Shown: positions 18,291 through 27,943, numbered from the stretch's first letter. The stretch: DNA of 61,047 nt from CAYUJH01 sp964394585 (GCA_964394585.1 CAYMYI010000008.1:1-61047), one strand, 5' to 3'. The notes: generated by a model from the sequence alone, not told the origin. Numbers and translations are program-made.

Positions 18291-19475
18291 ATGACAACTG
18301 ATACCCAATCTATTAATTTTGATAATACGGATATTGCCTTTGCTGCTCGATCCGACAAAGAACTGCGAAAAACCTATGCGCTGTTTTGGATGATGAACAA
18401 CCCCATCCTTGTAAAATCAGGTACGGCGCTCGCCCAGCTTGCCTTTCGGCTAAAGCTACCGGTGAAAGGATTGGTACGCAATACACTATTTGCCCAATTT
18501 TGCGGGGGAGAACATATTTCCGATTGTGAACCTACTATTGCTCAACTCAACGAATATGGCATTGGTACTATCCTCGACTACGCCGTAGAGGGAACTAAAA
18601 ACGAAAAAAGTTTCGACCGCACCTGCCAAGAAATTGTAGCAACCATCCAAAAAGCGGCGACCTCGCCTGAAATCCCTTTCAGTGTATTTAAACCCACCGG
18701 AGTGGCATCTTTCGCGTTACTCGAAAAAGTACACAGCAACCAAACCCTTACCTCTCAAGAAGAAGCCGCGTGGAAGCGTGTCCACGATCGGTTCGACGTG
18801 ATTTGCCGGACTGCTCACGAACACAAGGTAAAACTGATGATCGATGCCGAAGAATCCTGGATTCAAAAAGGTATCGACCGCCTAGCCCAGGAAATGATGC
18901 AACGTTATAATCAACAAGAAGCCATCGTTTATAACACTTACCAGATGTATTTAAAAAGTAGCTTAACACGTTTACAGAAAGATTTCCAAGAAGCAGAAGA
19001 GCATAATTACTTTTTTGGCGCCAAACTCGTGCGGGGAGCATATATGGAAAAAGAACGCGAACGGGCAGCCCGACTAGACTACGAAGATCCCATACAACCC
19101 GATAAGCATACCACCGACGACGACTTCGACAAAGGCCTAACGTTTTGCGTAGAACATCGCGAACGGGCTTCAGTAGTAGCCGGTACTCATAACGAATACA
19201 GCAACTACCACCTCACCGTTCTGATGCAAAAAAACGGAATCGCTCCCAACGACAATCGTTTTCATTTTGCACAACTTTATGGAATGAGCGATCATATTTC
19301 GTACAATTTGGCACACTTAGGGTACAATGTAGTGAAATATGTGCCGTATGGCCCTATCGATAAAGTGATGCCCTATTTGTTCCGTAGAGCTGAAGAAAAC
19401 ACCTCCATCGCGGGGCAAAGTAGCCGAGAGTTTTCGCTTATTCAACGAGAAATGCGACGTAGAAAACGGGCTTAA
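18291..19475 (+). CDS. putA: Proline dehydrogenase
   Basis: 394-residue FAD enzyme oxidising proline to pyrroline-5-carboxylate, donating electrons to the respiratory chain. The Bacteroidota form opens with FDNTDIAFAARSDKELRKTY. The catalytic barrel shows LDYAVEG, FKPTGVAS, KLMIDAEESW, YNTYQMYLK, FGAKLVRGAYMEKER, VVAGTHNEYSN, FAQLYGMSDH and KYVPYGP, ending in RRAEENTSIAGQSSRE. It is monofunctional; the aldehyde dehydrogenase partner is not in the window. Confidence 0.93.
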   Translation: MTTDTQSINFDNTDIAFAARSDKELRKTYALFWMMNNPILVKSGTALAQLAFRLKLPVKGLVRNTLFAQFCGGEHISDCEPTIAQLNEYGIGTILDYAVEGTKNEKSFDRTCQEIVATIQKAATSPEIPFSVFKPTGVASFALLEKVHSNQTLTSQEEAAWKRVHDRFDVICRTAHEHKVKLMIDAEESWIQKGIDRLAQEMMQRYNQQEAIVYNTYQMYLKSSLTRLQKDFQEAEEHNYFFGAKLVRGAYMEKERERAARLDYEDPIQPDKHTTDDDFDKGLTFCVEHRERASVVAGTHNEYSNYHLTVLMQKNGIAPNDNRFHFAQLYGMSDHISYNLAHLGYNVVKYVPYGPIDKVMPYLFRRAEENTSIAGQSSREFSLIQREMRRRKRA

Positions 19476-19523
19476 TCAACCTTATTTCTTATTTTTCAGA
19501 AATAAATACTTGCTAACCACCGT

Positions 19524-19550
19524 GTAAACGCCCTTCAACAAAGGGTTTAC
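19524..19550 (+). terminator. Possible weak terminator after proline dehydrogenase
   Basis: GTAAA-CG-CCCTT (19524-19535) pairs with AAGGG-TTTAC (19541-19550) around a CAACA loop, with a two-base bulge. The trailing T run is poor, so function is uncertain. Confidence 0.35.
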
Positions 19551-19581
19551 TTAAATATGAATTTGAAAAAATAGAAAACGT

Positions 19582-20400
19582 ATGGAACAGTTCTTACTAT
19601 TCTTTGAAACCATGCCCACATGGCAAAAAGGCTTGTGGATTGTTGTCTGCCTCTCGTTCAGTTGGTTGCTCGAAGGCAACTTCCCACTCGTAAAATCACC
19701 TTACAAAAAATGGAAACATGCAGCGTTAAACCTAGCCTTTTTGCTTACCAGCATGCTTATCAATCTGGCGTTTGGAATAGCAACTATAGGCATTTTTGCT
19801 TGGATGGAAGCCAACCAGTTCGGGCTGCTGTATTGGATTGAACTCCCCCTTTGGGCAGAACTCATCATCGCGGTAATGCTTATGGATTTTGTAGCGCAGT
19901 ACTTGGTGCACTATCTTTTACACCGCGTAAAATGGATGTGGCGTTTCCACATGATACACCACAGCGACACCAAAGTAGATGCTACCACTGGCACACGCCA
20001 CCACCCAGGCGACTATGTACTCAGAGAGTTGTTCGCGCTTGGAATTGTGGTAATTACCGGCGCTCCTCTTGCTTTCTACATGGTATACCGAATTGCTACG
20101 ATCTTCTTTACTTACCTTTCGCACGCCAACGTTACGCTGCCCATTTGGCTCGACCGCAGTTTGAGTTATGTATTCATATCACCCAATATGCACAAATTCC
20201 ACCATCACTTTGAGCGCCCTTGGACCGACACCAACTTTGGTAACATCTTTTCTTTTTGGGATCGGCTCTTTGGCACATTTGTGTACGATGACCCGAAAAA
20301 AATCAAATACGGCTTAGACGTGTTAGACGATGGTACCGATGAAAACCTTTGGTATCAGTTTAAAATTCCATTTGATAAAACCATCAAAACCGACGATTAA
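19582..20400 (+). CDS. Sterol desaturase / fatty acid hydroxylase superfamily protein
   Basis: 272-residue integral membrane di-iron enzyme. Hydrophobic segments at about residues 13-28, 48-74 and 88-105 precede the histidine boxes HYLLHRVKWMWRFHMIHHSD and, after further membrane segments, NMHKFHHHFERPWTDTNFGN. The family hydroxylates or desaturates lipids, sterols or carotenoids; the substrate cannot be read. Bacteroidota often carry several such genes. It ends at a strong terminator. Confidence 0.87.
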   Translation: MEQFLLFFETMPTWQKGLWIVVCLSFSWLLEGNFPLVKSPYKKWKHAALNLAFLLTSMLINLAFGIATIGIFAWMEANQFGLLYWIELPLWAELIIAVMLMDFVAQYLVHYLLHRVKWMWRFHMIHHSDTKVDATTGTRHHPGDYVLRELFALGIVVITGAPLAFYMVYRIATIFFTYLSHANVTLPIWLDRSLSYVFISPNMHKFHHHFERPWTDTNFGNIFSFWDRLFGTFVYDDPKKIKYGLDVLDDGTDENLWYQFKIPFDKTIKTDD

Positions 20401-20429
20401 GAGAGTGCTCTGTCGCTTAAAAGAAAAAA

Positions 20430-20463
20430 CCTCAAGTAGCTCACATCACTTGAGGTTTTTTTT
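20430..20463 (+). terminator. Rho-independent terminator
   Basis: CCTCAAGT (20430-20437) and ACTTGAGG (20448-20455) form a perfect 8-bp stem followed by eight T. Preceding A bases make it potentially bidirectional. Confidence 0.88.
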
Positions 20464-20519
20464 ATTCAAAGTGCAGATATTTTCCCACACGATACACCTC
20501 TCGTTTTCGTTAACAAAAC

Positions 20520-21464
20520 ATGGAAAAAACGCTGGTGCTCATCATACCTTGCTTTAATGAAGCCGAAACCCTGTTGTACACCTGTGCAAGTTTACAAACC
20601 TTACGCAACGAATGGATAGCTCGCCAGCTCATTTCGTCTGAAAGCAAACTATTATTAGTAGATGATGGCAGCCGCGATGCTACTTGGCAACAGATTGAGC
20701 AACTCCACCTAGAAAATCCTTGGATTTGTGGATTGAAACTCTCGCGGAACTTTGGGCACCAAAATGCACTATTAGCAGGCATGTTACACGCAGAACCTTG
20801 GGGCGATGTGTTCGTAACACTCGATGCCGACTTGCAAGACGACCCCACCATTATCCCAGAAATGCTCGATGCCTACTACAAAGGTGCCGAGGTGGTGTAT
20901 GGCATTCGCGAAAATCGCGCACATGATCGGCTTATAAAACGATGGACCGCCAAAGGCTTCTATCAACTGATGCATTGGCTGCGCATTCCACTTTACCCTC
21001 ACCATGCCGATTTTCGGCTGTTCACTCGCCTGGCTATACAAACGCTTACCCAGTTTGAAGAACGGAATGTGTTTCTACGTGGGCTATTTCCTTCTCTCGG
21101 ATTCCGCACAGCCACCGTGAAGTACCAACGAAAAGAACGCCAATACGGCATCTCTAAATACCCCCTGCGTAAAATGATAGCATTCGCTTGGGAAGGGATT
21201 ACCTCTTTTTCCATTTATCCGGTGCGCCTAATTTTGTACATAGGAGTTTGTACGTTTCTAGGCGCTATTCTTCTTGGCATTTGGGTAATCTACACTTACT
21301 TGGCAGGAAAGGCGATACCGGGTTGGTCTTCCATCATCTTACCCATTGCAGCTTTTGGGGGTATTCAAATGATTTCCCTTGGAATCATCGGAGAGTATTT
21401 AGGTAAAATTTACCAAGAGGTTAAAAAAAGGCCACGTTTCATCGTAGAAAAGTCGCTTGAGTAG
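20520..21464 (+). CDS. DPM1/GtrB-like family 2 glycosyltransferase
   Basis: 314 residues. GT-A domain: LIIPCFNEAETLLYT, LLLVDDGSRDATW, GLKLSRNFGHQNALLAGM, and DADLQDDPTIIPEML with the metal-binding aspartates. The VYGIRENRAHDRLIKRW and RKERQYGISKYPLRKM segments are typical of undecaprenyl-phosphate glycosyltransferases. Two C-terminal transmembrane helices (about residues 235-290) end before GEYLGKIYQEVKKRP. It likely loads a sugar onto a lipid carrier for cell-surface glycan modification. Monocistronic between two terminators. Confidence 0.92.
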   Translation: MEKTLVLIIPCFNEAETLLYTCASLQTLRNEWIARQLISSESKLLLVDDGSRDATWQQIEQLHLENPWICGLKLSRNFGHQNALLAGMLHAEPWGDVFVTLDADLQDDPTIIPEMLDAYYKGAEVVYGIRENRAHDRLIKRWTAKGFYQLMHWLRIPLYPHHADFRLFTRLAIQTLTQFEERNVFLRGLFPSLGFRTATVKYQRKERQYGISKYPLRKMIAFAWEGITSFSIYPVRLILYIGVCTFLGAILLGIWVIYTYLAGKAIPGWSSIILPIAAFGGIQMISLGIIGEYLGKIYQEVKKRPRFIVEKSLE

Positions 21465-21473
21465 CTAAAAAAA

Positions 21474-21505
21474 CCCCTTCGATAATTTTACCAAAGGGGC
21501 TTTTG
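21474..21505. terminator. Bidirectional terminator between convergent genes
   Basis: CCCCTT (21474-21479) and AAGGGG (21494-21499) form the stem. On the plus strand CTTTTGTT follows; on the minus strand a run of T follows (the A tract at 21467-21473). It serves both the glycosyltransferase and the OstA-like gene. Confidence 0.75.
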
Positions 21506-21521
21506 TTACAAACTGAACTGT

Positions 21522-23129
21522 TTATTCTTGTTTAGTTTTTGGTGAAGAAGATGGCGTTTCAGGGCTTTCCTCGCTTTCTTCTTCGGTTATAGCATCCATT
21601 TTATTACGCAAGCGGGTTACCAACCCATAGCCGGGTGTTTTATCGAACCGCGGATTGAAACTATCAAGCGCTTGGTCTTCATCAGTCAGCTCATGGGGCG
21701 GGATAAACTTCGATTCAGGCTTGGTAATAAAAGAAATATCATTGATTTTGTTGGAGTCGGCAAAGTAAATCACCATTGAACTACACGTAATGTAGTTCAT
21801 GCCTATCAACAGGGAATCGCCTTCGAGTGCATAGAAGATGGTTTCTCCGTTTCCTTCCACATCTACCTTGCGGATATATCCTTGATCGAAGTGAGCCACC
21901 ATTTCTTTCCCTTTAATCTGATTGAAATTCCCGATACTATCGCGCGAGATAATGAACGACTCGCTATCGATAAACATGCGGTCGATGTCATCTTCTTCGA
22001 GTTTAGCGCTAATCTCATTGCCGGTTATTTGGCTACCCTTCGACCACAATACAGGGTCATTAAAAAAGTAAATCATCGAATCGGCGAGGTTATACACCAA
22101 CGAATCGCAAGTTCCTTGCATCTGACGGCTGTAAATCTGTACGTTATTGTAGGCAAACATCATCCGGTTTTCGGCAGTATCCGTTACCGAAAACAGCGTA
22201 TCGGCAGTAAGGAACAAGGTATCGCCGGCGCTTAGGGGCATTTCCATATATGCGTGCCCATGTGCCTTTGTACGCGTCATTTCATTACCATACTCCATCA
22301 CATCGCCATAAATATTGATGCGTTCCTTTTTAATTTTCAGGCGGACATCGTCGCGGGCAATGCCTTCGCCGGTAGAGTCGTTCAAGTACAGATTATTGGC
22401 ATCGAGGGCGTAATCTACCGTTTGCGAGGTAGTCTCGCCGATAAAAAACACTTCTGAAGTAGCTGTATTTGCCTTACCTCCTTTTTTAGCGAGCACATAA
22501 CCATCTTTACTTTTAATGAAGGTAGTAACCGGGAAAGTGGCAATTTTTGTTTGGGTGTCGTATGCCATCGTATCGGTTTCTATCGTTTGGTTTTTCACCG
22601 AGTCTTTCATCACCACGCGCCGCTTAAAGGCAATAATATTGCTATTTCGGTACATATAGCCGCGATCGCTGGTTAAATCGAGTTCTTTTTGCACCACATG
22701 CCCGCCGGTAAGGTAATAGGCATTACCGGTTTTCATGTCATAATAAAGTTTATCGGTTGTGAGGGTCATGTCGTTTTGGGTCATCTTCACTTCGCCGCCC
22801 TCCTTCGGCAAGATAATTACCTTGCCGGTTGTCTTGTAGTAATACATCGTTTCCCCATTAATTTTCATCCCTTCTTGGACTACTTGCACGTTTCCGGTAG
22901 CGGTTACGTCTTTGGTCGTCGCATTTTCCACAGCTTTATTGCAGTATACCTTGGTTTTTCCTTGGGTAATAATAACTCTTCGGCTAGGGCTACTTTCAAA
23001 AATATTGTATTTCACTCCGTTGATGGTACTCCCCGATAATTTCCCGGCACTAAACTGCAAGCGGTCTTGTGCTTGGGCGGCAGTAACCAACAGCAAGCAG
23101 ATGCCTATAAGCATTCGTAATTGTTTCAT
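21522..23129 (-). CDS. OstA-like protein (LptA/LptD N-terminal beta-jellyroll family)
   Basis: 535 residues with signal peptide (cleavage near TAAQAQD). Repeated jellyroll strands of the OstA/LptA type: KTKVYCNKAVENATTKDV, TATGNVQVVQEGMKING, MTLTTDKLYYD, DRGYMYRNSNIIAFKRRV, and later DVMEYGNEM, DSLVYNLADSMIYFFNDP, VDVEGNGETIFYAL. Such proteins carry lipopolysaccharide across the periplasm. The Bacteroidota version is longer than LptA and lacks the LptD barrel. The charged C-terminus (EESEESPETPSSSP) looks disordered. Start at 23129. Confidence 0.88.
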   Translation of the reverse strand: MKQLRMLIGICLLLVTAAQAQDRLQFSAGKLSGSTINGVKYNIFESSPSRRVIITQGKTKVYCNKAVENATTKDVTATGNVQVVQEGMKINGETMYYYKTTGKVIILPKEGGEVKMTQNDMTLTTDKLYYDMKTGNAYYLTGGHVVQKELDLTSDRGYMYRNSNIIAFKRRVVMKDSVKNQTIETDTMAYDTQTKIATFPVTTFIKSKDGYVLAKKGGKANTATSEVFFIGETTSQTVDYALDANNLYLNDSTGEGIARDDVRLKIKKERINIYGDVMEYGNEMTRTKAHGHAYMEMPLSAGDTLFLTADTLFSVTDTAENRMMFAYNNVQIYSRQMQGTCDSLVYNLADSMIYFFNDPVLWSKGSQITGNEISAKLEEDDIDRMFIDSESFIISRDSIGNFNQIKGKEMVAHFDQGYIRKVDVEGNGETIFYALEGDSLLIGMNYITCSSMVIYFADSNKINDISFITKPESKFIPPHELTDEDQALDSFNPRFDKTPGYGLVTRLRNKMDAITEEESEESPETPSSSPKTKQE

Positions 23130-23440
23130 TGCTTAATTTAGATATTGTATAAAATAATGATGAGCGCACAAATGCCCCCATTTTGGAGCAGCAAAGGTAC
23201 ATGCCTCTAGGGCGATTTCCTTTTCTTGAACCGATAAATTCGGTAGGATAATTTTGCCAATCCTCTCGGTTTTAACAAAAATTGTCGGTGTAGCCATCTT
23301 ACTTTTCATTTAATAGGCATTTCTACACCTGCAAACAGAAGCCATATTCGGTATGATACGATAATTCGCTGACAGATTCTGCAATGGCAGTTTTTTCAAA
23401 TTCTAAGACTCATTTTTACTACAAACTTTCAGAAAATATT
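23130..23440. other. Divergent intergenic region between the OstA-like gene and tilS
   Basis: Contains a candidate minus-strand -7 box at 23191-23199. No convincing small gene or RNA is seen. The tilS frame is open from 23384, but homology starts at 23441. Confidence 0.5.
23191..23199 (-). promoter_or_regulatory. Candidate -7 element for the OstA-like gene
   Basis: The minus strand reads TACCTTTGC, an exact TAnnTTTG match extended by C, about 60 bases upstream of the start codon. No TTG sits at the usual -33 distance. Confidence 0.45.
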
Positions 23441-24787
23441 ATGGAGCCATTTCTCGATCAGCTTGCCCGATACATTCAACAAGAAGAACTACTCAAGCCG
23501 GAGCAGCCCATAGGAGTAGCATGCAGTGGCGGGGTCGATTCGGTCGTACTTGCTTTCGCCCTACACCGCTTGCAATACCCCATTCAGCTATGGCACTGCA
23601 ACTTTCGACTCCGAGGCGCTGAAGCCGATGCCGATGCCGCCTTTGTAGGTTCTTTAGCAGCAAAATGGAGTGTTCCATTTCAGCAAACCGCGTTCGACAC
23701 CTACACTTTTGCCCAAACGCAGAAAGTTTCTGTACAAATGGCGGCTCGTACTTTGCGTTACCAATGGTTTGCAGCATTGCAGGCAAAGACGCCTTCGCTT
23801 GCTGTTGCATTGGCGCACCATGCCGACGACCAAGTGGAAACTATCTTGTTTAACCTAAGCAAAGGAGGTGGACTCCGCAGTCTACGTGGGATTTCTCCAC
23901 GGCGCGATGCCTACATCCGACCGCTGCTATGGGCAACCAAAGCAGAGATTGAAACCTTTGCCCATGCTCAAGGACTTGCATGGCGCGAAGATGCCTCTAA
24001 CCAAGAAAATGAGTACCATCGGAATTTTTTACGAAACCGTGCCATCCCGCTCTTGCATGAAATAAATCCCAACTTAGCCCATACGGTAGCCCAAGTTGCC
24101 GAACGCCTACGATTTACCGAGCAGGCTATTGCCCAACAAGTTGAAGCCCTCGCCCAAGCTTGTTGCCAAAAGCGCGGGGAAGTGTTGCACATTGATTTGC
24201 CCTTGCTAATGGAAAAAGGGGGGAATCCCGTCATTTTACACGAAATTCTACGGCAGTATGGCTTCTCGTATGTTCAGGCAAAGCAACTGCTTTCCACTAC
24301 ACATTCAACAGGCAAGCGTTTTTATTCTGCTTCGCACTGCGCCCTCCTCAACCGCGATTTGCTTATCGTACAAGCTAATAACGCTGTTGTTTCCCAAGTA
24401 TCGCATCGTATTGAAGAAGAAAACAGACAAATTAAAGTAGGGGAAGATGTTTTACATACGCGTAGTATTGCCAGCCATGCGTTTCGGCTACCAACAAACC
24501 AACAAATTGCCGCCCTCGATGCTAATTTACTTGTGTTCCCCCTCGAACTGCGCTCTTGGCAAGCAGGCGATCGTTTCCAACCGCTGGGGATGCGGGGTTC
24601 AAAGCTGGTAAGCGATTTTTTAACAGACCTCAAATTGTCGGTTTTCCAAAAAGAAAATACAAAAGTTGTAGTTTCGAGAAACGAAATTGTGTGGGTAGTT
24701 GGGTGGAGAATCAACCATCGCTACCGAATTACTCCAAAAACACAGCGCATTTTCGAAATGGAAATTGTTTCTTCAGAAAATGCATAA
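23441..24787 (+). CDS. tilS: tRNA(Ile)-lysidine synthetase
   Basis: Modifies cytidine 34 of tRNA-Ile(CAU) to lysidine using ATP and lysine. 448 residues. N-terminal PP-loop ATP-binding motif ACSGGVDSVVLAFAL, then WHCNFRLRGAEADAD, ALAHHADDQVETILFNL, SPRRDAYIRPLL, REDASN and NFLRNRAIPLL. The substrate-binding domain follows (about residues 230-340), and the C-terminal domain ends LRSWQAGDRFQPLGMRGSKL and RNEIVWVVGWRINHRY. I choose 23441 (MEPFLDQLARYI); an ATG at 23384 gives an unmatched 19-residue extension. The next gene begins 12 bases later. Confidence 0.95.
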   Translation: MEPFLDQLARYIQQEELLKPEQPIGVACSGGVDSVVLAFALHRLQYPIQLWHCNFRLRGAEADADAAFVGSLAAKWSVPFQQTAFDTYTFAQTQKVSVQMAARTLRYQWFAALQAKTPSLAVALAHHADDQVETILFNLSKGGGLRSLRGISPRRDAYIRPLLWATKAEIETFAHAQGLAWREDASNQENEYHRNFLRNRAIPLLHEINPNLAHTVAQVAERLRFTEQAIAQQVEALAQACCQKRGEVLHIDLPLLMEKGGNPVILHEILRQYGFSYVQAKQLLSTTHSTGKRFYSASHCALLNRDLLIVQANNAVVSQVSHRIEEENRQIKVGEDVLHTRSIASHAFRLPTNQQIAALDANLLVFPLELRSWQAGDRFQPLGMRGSKLVSDFLTDLKLSVFQKENTKVVVSRNEIVWVVGWRINHRYRITPKTQRIFEMEIVSSENA

Positions 24788-24799
24788 TCACCTAAAGCT

Positions 24800-25321
24800 A
24801 TGTTTAACCCGTTCAAAAAAACATATTCTAAGCAAGAGGAAGAACTGTTTGCCTTTTTGCGTCAAAATCGACTCTTCCAAAAGCTCAATAATGAAGAGTT
24901 GTATGAGTTTCTACCGTTTTTATACCCCAGGAATTTTGAACAAAACGAAGTAATCTTTTTCCGTGGTGATCCTAGCCAGGCGTTTTACCTCGTGCGCGAA
25001 GGTGTTGTTTCGCTCAGTATTGATACGCAAGAAACCTTCGAAGAACTTACGCAGGTACACTCCACCCAGGGATTTGGTGAAAACGCGCTCATCGAAGGGA
25101 GTACACGCATTTATAACGCCGTATGCCACTCAGAACGGTGCAGCCTGTTTGTAATCCCTACGACAAACATTTCTGAAATCTTTGAAGATCATGTTCATAT
25201 CAAAGCAAAAATGATGTATGCCCTGGCACATTATCACAATCAGTATATGGGTAATTTATTTTCTGCCTATAAATCCTCGTTTGGCTTTTTCAACCTAGGA
25301 ATGGCTTATGCGTCCAAATAA
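24800..25321 (+). CDS. Cyclic-nucleotide-binding-domain protein without DNA-binding domain
   Basis: 173 residues. The cNMP-binding beta-roll spans about residues 20-140: FLYPRNFEQNEVIFFRGD, FYLVREGVVSLSI, GFGENALIEG. The phosphate-binding cassette departs from the classical FGExALL-x-x-xxRAAT form (here GENALIEGSTRIYNAV), so nucleotide binding is uncertain. A C-terminal helix ends the protein, with no helix-turn-helix. It overlaps the downstream methyltransferase by 14 bases and follows tilS by 12, so the three are likely one transcript. Confidence 0.82.
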   Translation: MFNPFKKTYSKQEEELFAFLRQNRLFQKLNNEELYEFLPFLYPRNFEQNEVIFFRGDPSQAFYLVREGVVSLSIDTQETFEELTQVHSTQGFGENALIEGSTRIYNAVCHSERCSLFVIPTTNISEIFEDHVHIKAKMMYALAHYHNQYMGNLFSAYKSSFGFFNLGMAYASK

Positions 25322-26186
25322 AGCTGAAAATTCGTCCGACTATAAAGCCAAAATAGTGCATGCTTACGACTCCAGCGAGCTGGCGTATCGCCTTACATGG
25401 AACTTACAAAAAAGCCGTGCAATCCATTACGGATATCGCGATGCCACCACAAAATCGTTCACCGATACGCTGCAACGCATGAACGAAGTAGTATGTGCTC
25501 GAGCGCAAATCAGCTCGTCCGATCGGGTGCTCGATGCAGGTTGTGGCATTGGGGGTAGTGCCATTTTTCTAGCCGAATCGATGGGCTGCCACGTAACCGG
25601 CGTGAACTTAAGCCAACGCCAAGTAGAACTTGCACGCTTTTGGGCAAACAAGCAAAACGTAACGCAACTCACTCGCTTTGAAGTCGCCGATTTTGAGGCA
25701 CTTCCTTTCCCCAATCATTCCTTTAGTGTGGTATGGGCGATAGAAAGCATCTTTCATGCTACCGATAAACAGCCGTTTTTATCGGAAGCCTACCGCGTAT
25801 TGCAACCAGGGGGGCGGCTTGTAATTGCCGATTACCTTCAAGATAGATTTCCGCAATCGCCCCCTGAAGAAAAATGGCTCAAGCGATGGTTTAACGGCTA
25901 CGCTATCCCCTCGTTACCTACGTGGGAGACCTTCCAAAAACAAAGTGAACGTGTGGGATTTGAAGCACTACACCACCGCGACATGTCGCAATATATTCGA
26001 GCTTCATCGAAACGGTTGTATTGGTTGGGCAAAATCGCGCATGCTACATGGCCCCTCTGCGGTACTTTTATGAAACGCCAAGGCATGAACAAAGCACAGC
26101 CCTTAAGCCTGATTGCCCAATACGAATGCCTCAAACGCCATCTTTGGAAATACGCTCTTATCTACGCGGAAAAGCCGAGTGCTTAA
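25308..26186 (+). CDS. Class I SAM-dependent methyltransferase
   Basis: 292 residues. Motif I is VLDAGCGIGGSAIFLAE, then VTGVNLSQRQVELA, FEVADFEALPFPNHSFSVVWAIESIFH, and YRVLQPGGRLVIADY. The N-terminus (WNLQKSRAIHYGYRD) and the overall form resemble small-molecule methyltransferases of the gamma-tocopherol/sterol type. The substrate is unknown. The 14-base overlap with the cyclic-nucleotide-binding gene suggests coupled translation. Confidence 0.87.
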   Translation: MRPNKAENSSDYKAKIVHAYDSSELAYRLTWNLQKSRAIHYGYRDATTKSFTDTLQRMNEVVCARAQISSSDRVLDAGCGIGGSAIFLAESMGCHVTGVNLSQRQVELARFWANKQNVTQLTRFEVADFEALPFPNHSFSVVWAIESIFHATDKQPFLSEAYRVLQPGGRLVIADYLQDRFPQSPPEEKWLKRWFNGYAIPSLPTWETFQKQSERVGFEALHHRDMSQYIRASSKRLYWLGKIAHATWPLCGTFMKRQGMNKAQPLSLIAQYECLKRHLWKYALIYAEKPSA

Positions 26187-26257
26187 GCTGCCATTTTTTT
26201 TGTGTATTTTTCCAGCATTTAAACGCATTCATTCAGTTTCTCAAAATTTCAAATTGC

Positions 26258-27943
26258 ATGGCTACACAAGAACTTCACAAAGCATGGTGGAAAGAAAGCG
26301 TGATTTACCAAATTTACCCACGCAGTTTTAACGATAGCGATGGCGATGGCATCGGCGACTTGCGGGGTATCATCGAAAAACTCGATTACCTGAAAGATCT
26401 CGGTGTGGATATCATTTGGCTAAGCCCGGTGTACGAATCGCCTAACGATGATAACGGATACGACATCAGCGATTACTACGCCATTATGAAAGAGTTTGGC
26501 TCTATGGCCGATTTCGACGAACTGCTTGCCGGTATGAAGCAACGAGGGCTGAAACTCCTAATGGATTTAGTAGTAAACCACTCTTCTGACGAACACGCTT
26601 GGTTTCAAGAAGCCCGAAAATCGAAAGATAACCCCTACCGCGACTTCTACATTTGGAAACCCGGCACTCCAAACACACCTCCCAATAACTGGGTTTCTTT
26701 CTTTAGCGGTAGTGCTTGGGAATGGGACGATACCACGCAAGAATATTACCTCCACTACTTTACAAAAAAACAGCCCGATTTAAATTGGGAAAACGAAACA
26801 ATGCGTTTCGAAATTTATAAAATGATGCGCTTTTGGCTCGACAAAGGCGTGGATGGTTTCCGAATGGATGTAATCCCGCTGATTTCGAAAGACCAGCATT
26901 TCCCGCCATTTCCCGAAGATTTCGACGGCAACTTCCCGGCAGTATATGCTAGTGGGCCTCGCATCCACGAGTTTCTCCAAGAAATGCACTGCGAAGTTTT
27001 GAGTAAATACGACATTATGACCGTAGGCGAAGGCATTGGCGTTGCAGTAGAGGAAGCCAACGATTACGTAGGGCATTCACGAAACGAATTAAATATGATT
27101 TTCCATTTTGACCACATGGGGATTGATCGCTCCCCGGAAGATTTCTGGGAATTTAAACAATGGAAAGTTTCTGAATTTAAAGCTGTTTTTAACCGATGGG
27201 ATGCCGCTCTCGGTAACGAAGGCTGGAATAGTATATACCTCGGCAACCACGATTTCCCCCGCTTGCTTTCGCGTTTTGGCAACGATAGCATCTATTGGAA
27301 ACAATCGGGGAAATTGTTTGCCACCTTGCTTCTTTCGCTCCGAGGGACACCCTACATCTATCAGGGCGACGAGTTCGGGATGACCAACGTCGCATACGAC
27401 TCCATCGAAGACTATAACGATGTACAAACTCACAATGCCTACCGCGAGCTGAAAGCGCAAGGGGGCGATCTCGATAAATTTTTAAAGGCACAGCATCGGT
27501 TTAGCCGCGATAATGCCCGTACTCCCATTCAATGGTCGGCAGAAACGAACGCAGGCTTTACCAATGGTACTCCCTGGCTAAAAATAAACCCCAACTACGT
27601 GCAGGTAAATGCTGCAGCAGCACTCGCCGACCCCGATTCCATCCTACATCATTACAAGAAAATGATTCAACTGCGGAAACAACATGAGGTGTTGGTCTAT
27701 GGGGCGTATCAAGACCTTGACCCCACACATGAACAGGTGTATGCCTATACCCGCACATTGGGTACGCAACGCCTGCTGATTCTCCTCAACATTTCCGAAA
27801 ACGCAGCAACGTATACAATGCCGGGAACTTTAGTCTTTACCGAAAAGATATTGCTAATTGGCAACTACTCTACCCCACAAGACACAGGCAACCAAACCTT
27901 TATGCTCGCCCCCTACGAGGCAAGGATCTATCAGCTAAAATAA
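26258..27943 (+). CDS. GH13 alpha-glucosidase (oligo-1,6-glucosidase/trehalose-type family)
   Basis: 561 residues, cytoplasmic (no signal). Cleaves alpha-glucosidic bonds of short oligosaccharides. The (beta/alpha)8 barrel shows WWKESVIYQIYPRSF, DLVVNHSSDEH, the nucleophile Asp204 in DGFRMDV, acid/base Glu258 in TVGEGI and the third acidic residue Asp332 in GNHDFPR, then FATLLLSLRGTPYIYQGDEFGM and RTPIQWS. The start at 26258 (MATQELHKAWW) is set by homology; the frame is open far upstream inside the methyltransferase gene. Alpha-1,6 versus alpha-1,4 specificity is not decided by sequence alone. Confidence 0.94.
   Translation: MATQELHKAWWKESVIYQIYPRSFNDSDGDGIGDLRGIIEKLDYLKDLGVDIIWLSPVYESPNDDNGYDISDYYAIMKEFGSMADFDELLAGMKQRGLKLLMDLVVNHSSDEHAWFQEARKSKDNPYRDFYIWKPGTPNTPPNNWVSFFSGSAWEWDDTTQEYYLHYFTKKQPDLNWENETMRFEIYKMMRFWLDKGVDGFRMDVIPLISKDQHFPPFPEDFDGNFPAVYASGPRIHEFLQEMHCEVLSKYDIMTVGEGIGVAVEEANDYVGHSRNELNMIFHFDHMGIDRSPEDFWEFKQWKVSEFKAVFNRWDAALGNEGWNSIYLGNHDFPRLLSRFGNDSIYWKQSGKLFATLLLSLRGTPYIYQGDEFGMTNVAYDSIEDYNDVQTHNAYRELKAQGGDLDKFLKAQHRFSRDNARTPIQWSAETNAGFTNGTPWLKINPNYVQVNAAAALADPDSILHHYKKMIQLRKQHEVLVYGAYQDLDPTHEQVYAYTRTLGTQRLLILLNISENAATYTMPGTLVFTEKILLIGNYSTPQDTGNQTFMLAPYEARIYQLK

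Noticed and set aside
24800..25321. Classifying the cyclic-nucleotide-binding protein as a CRP/FNR regulator
   Set aside because: There is no C-terminal helix-turn-helix in the 173 residues, so it cannot be a CRP-type transcription factor by itself.
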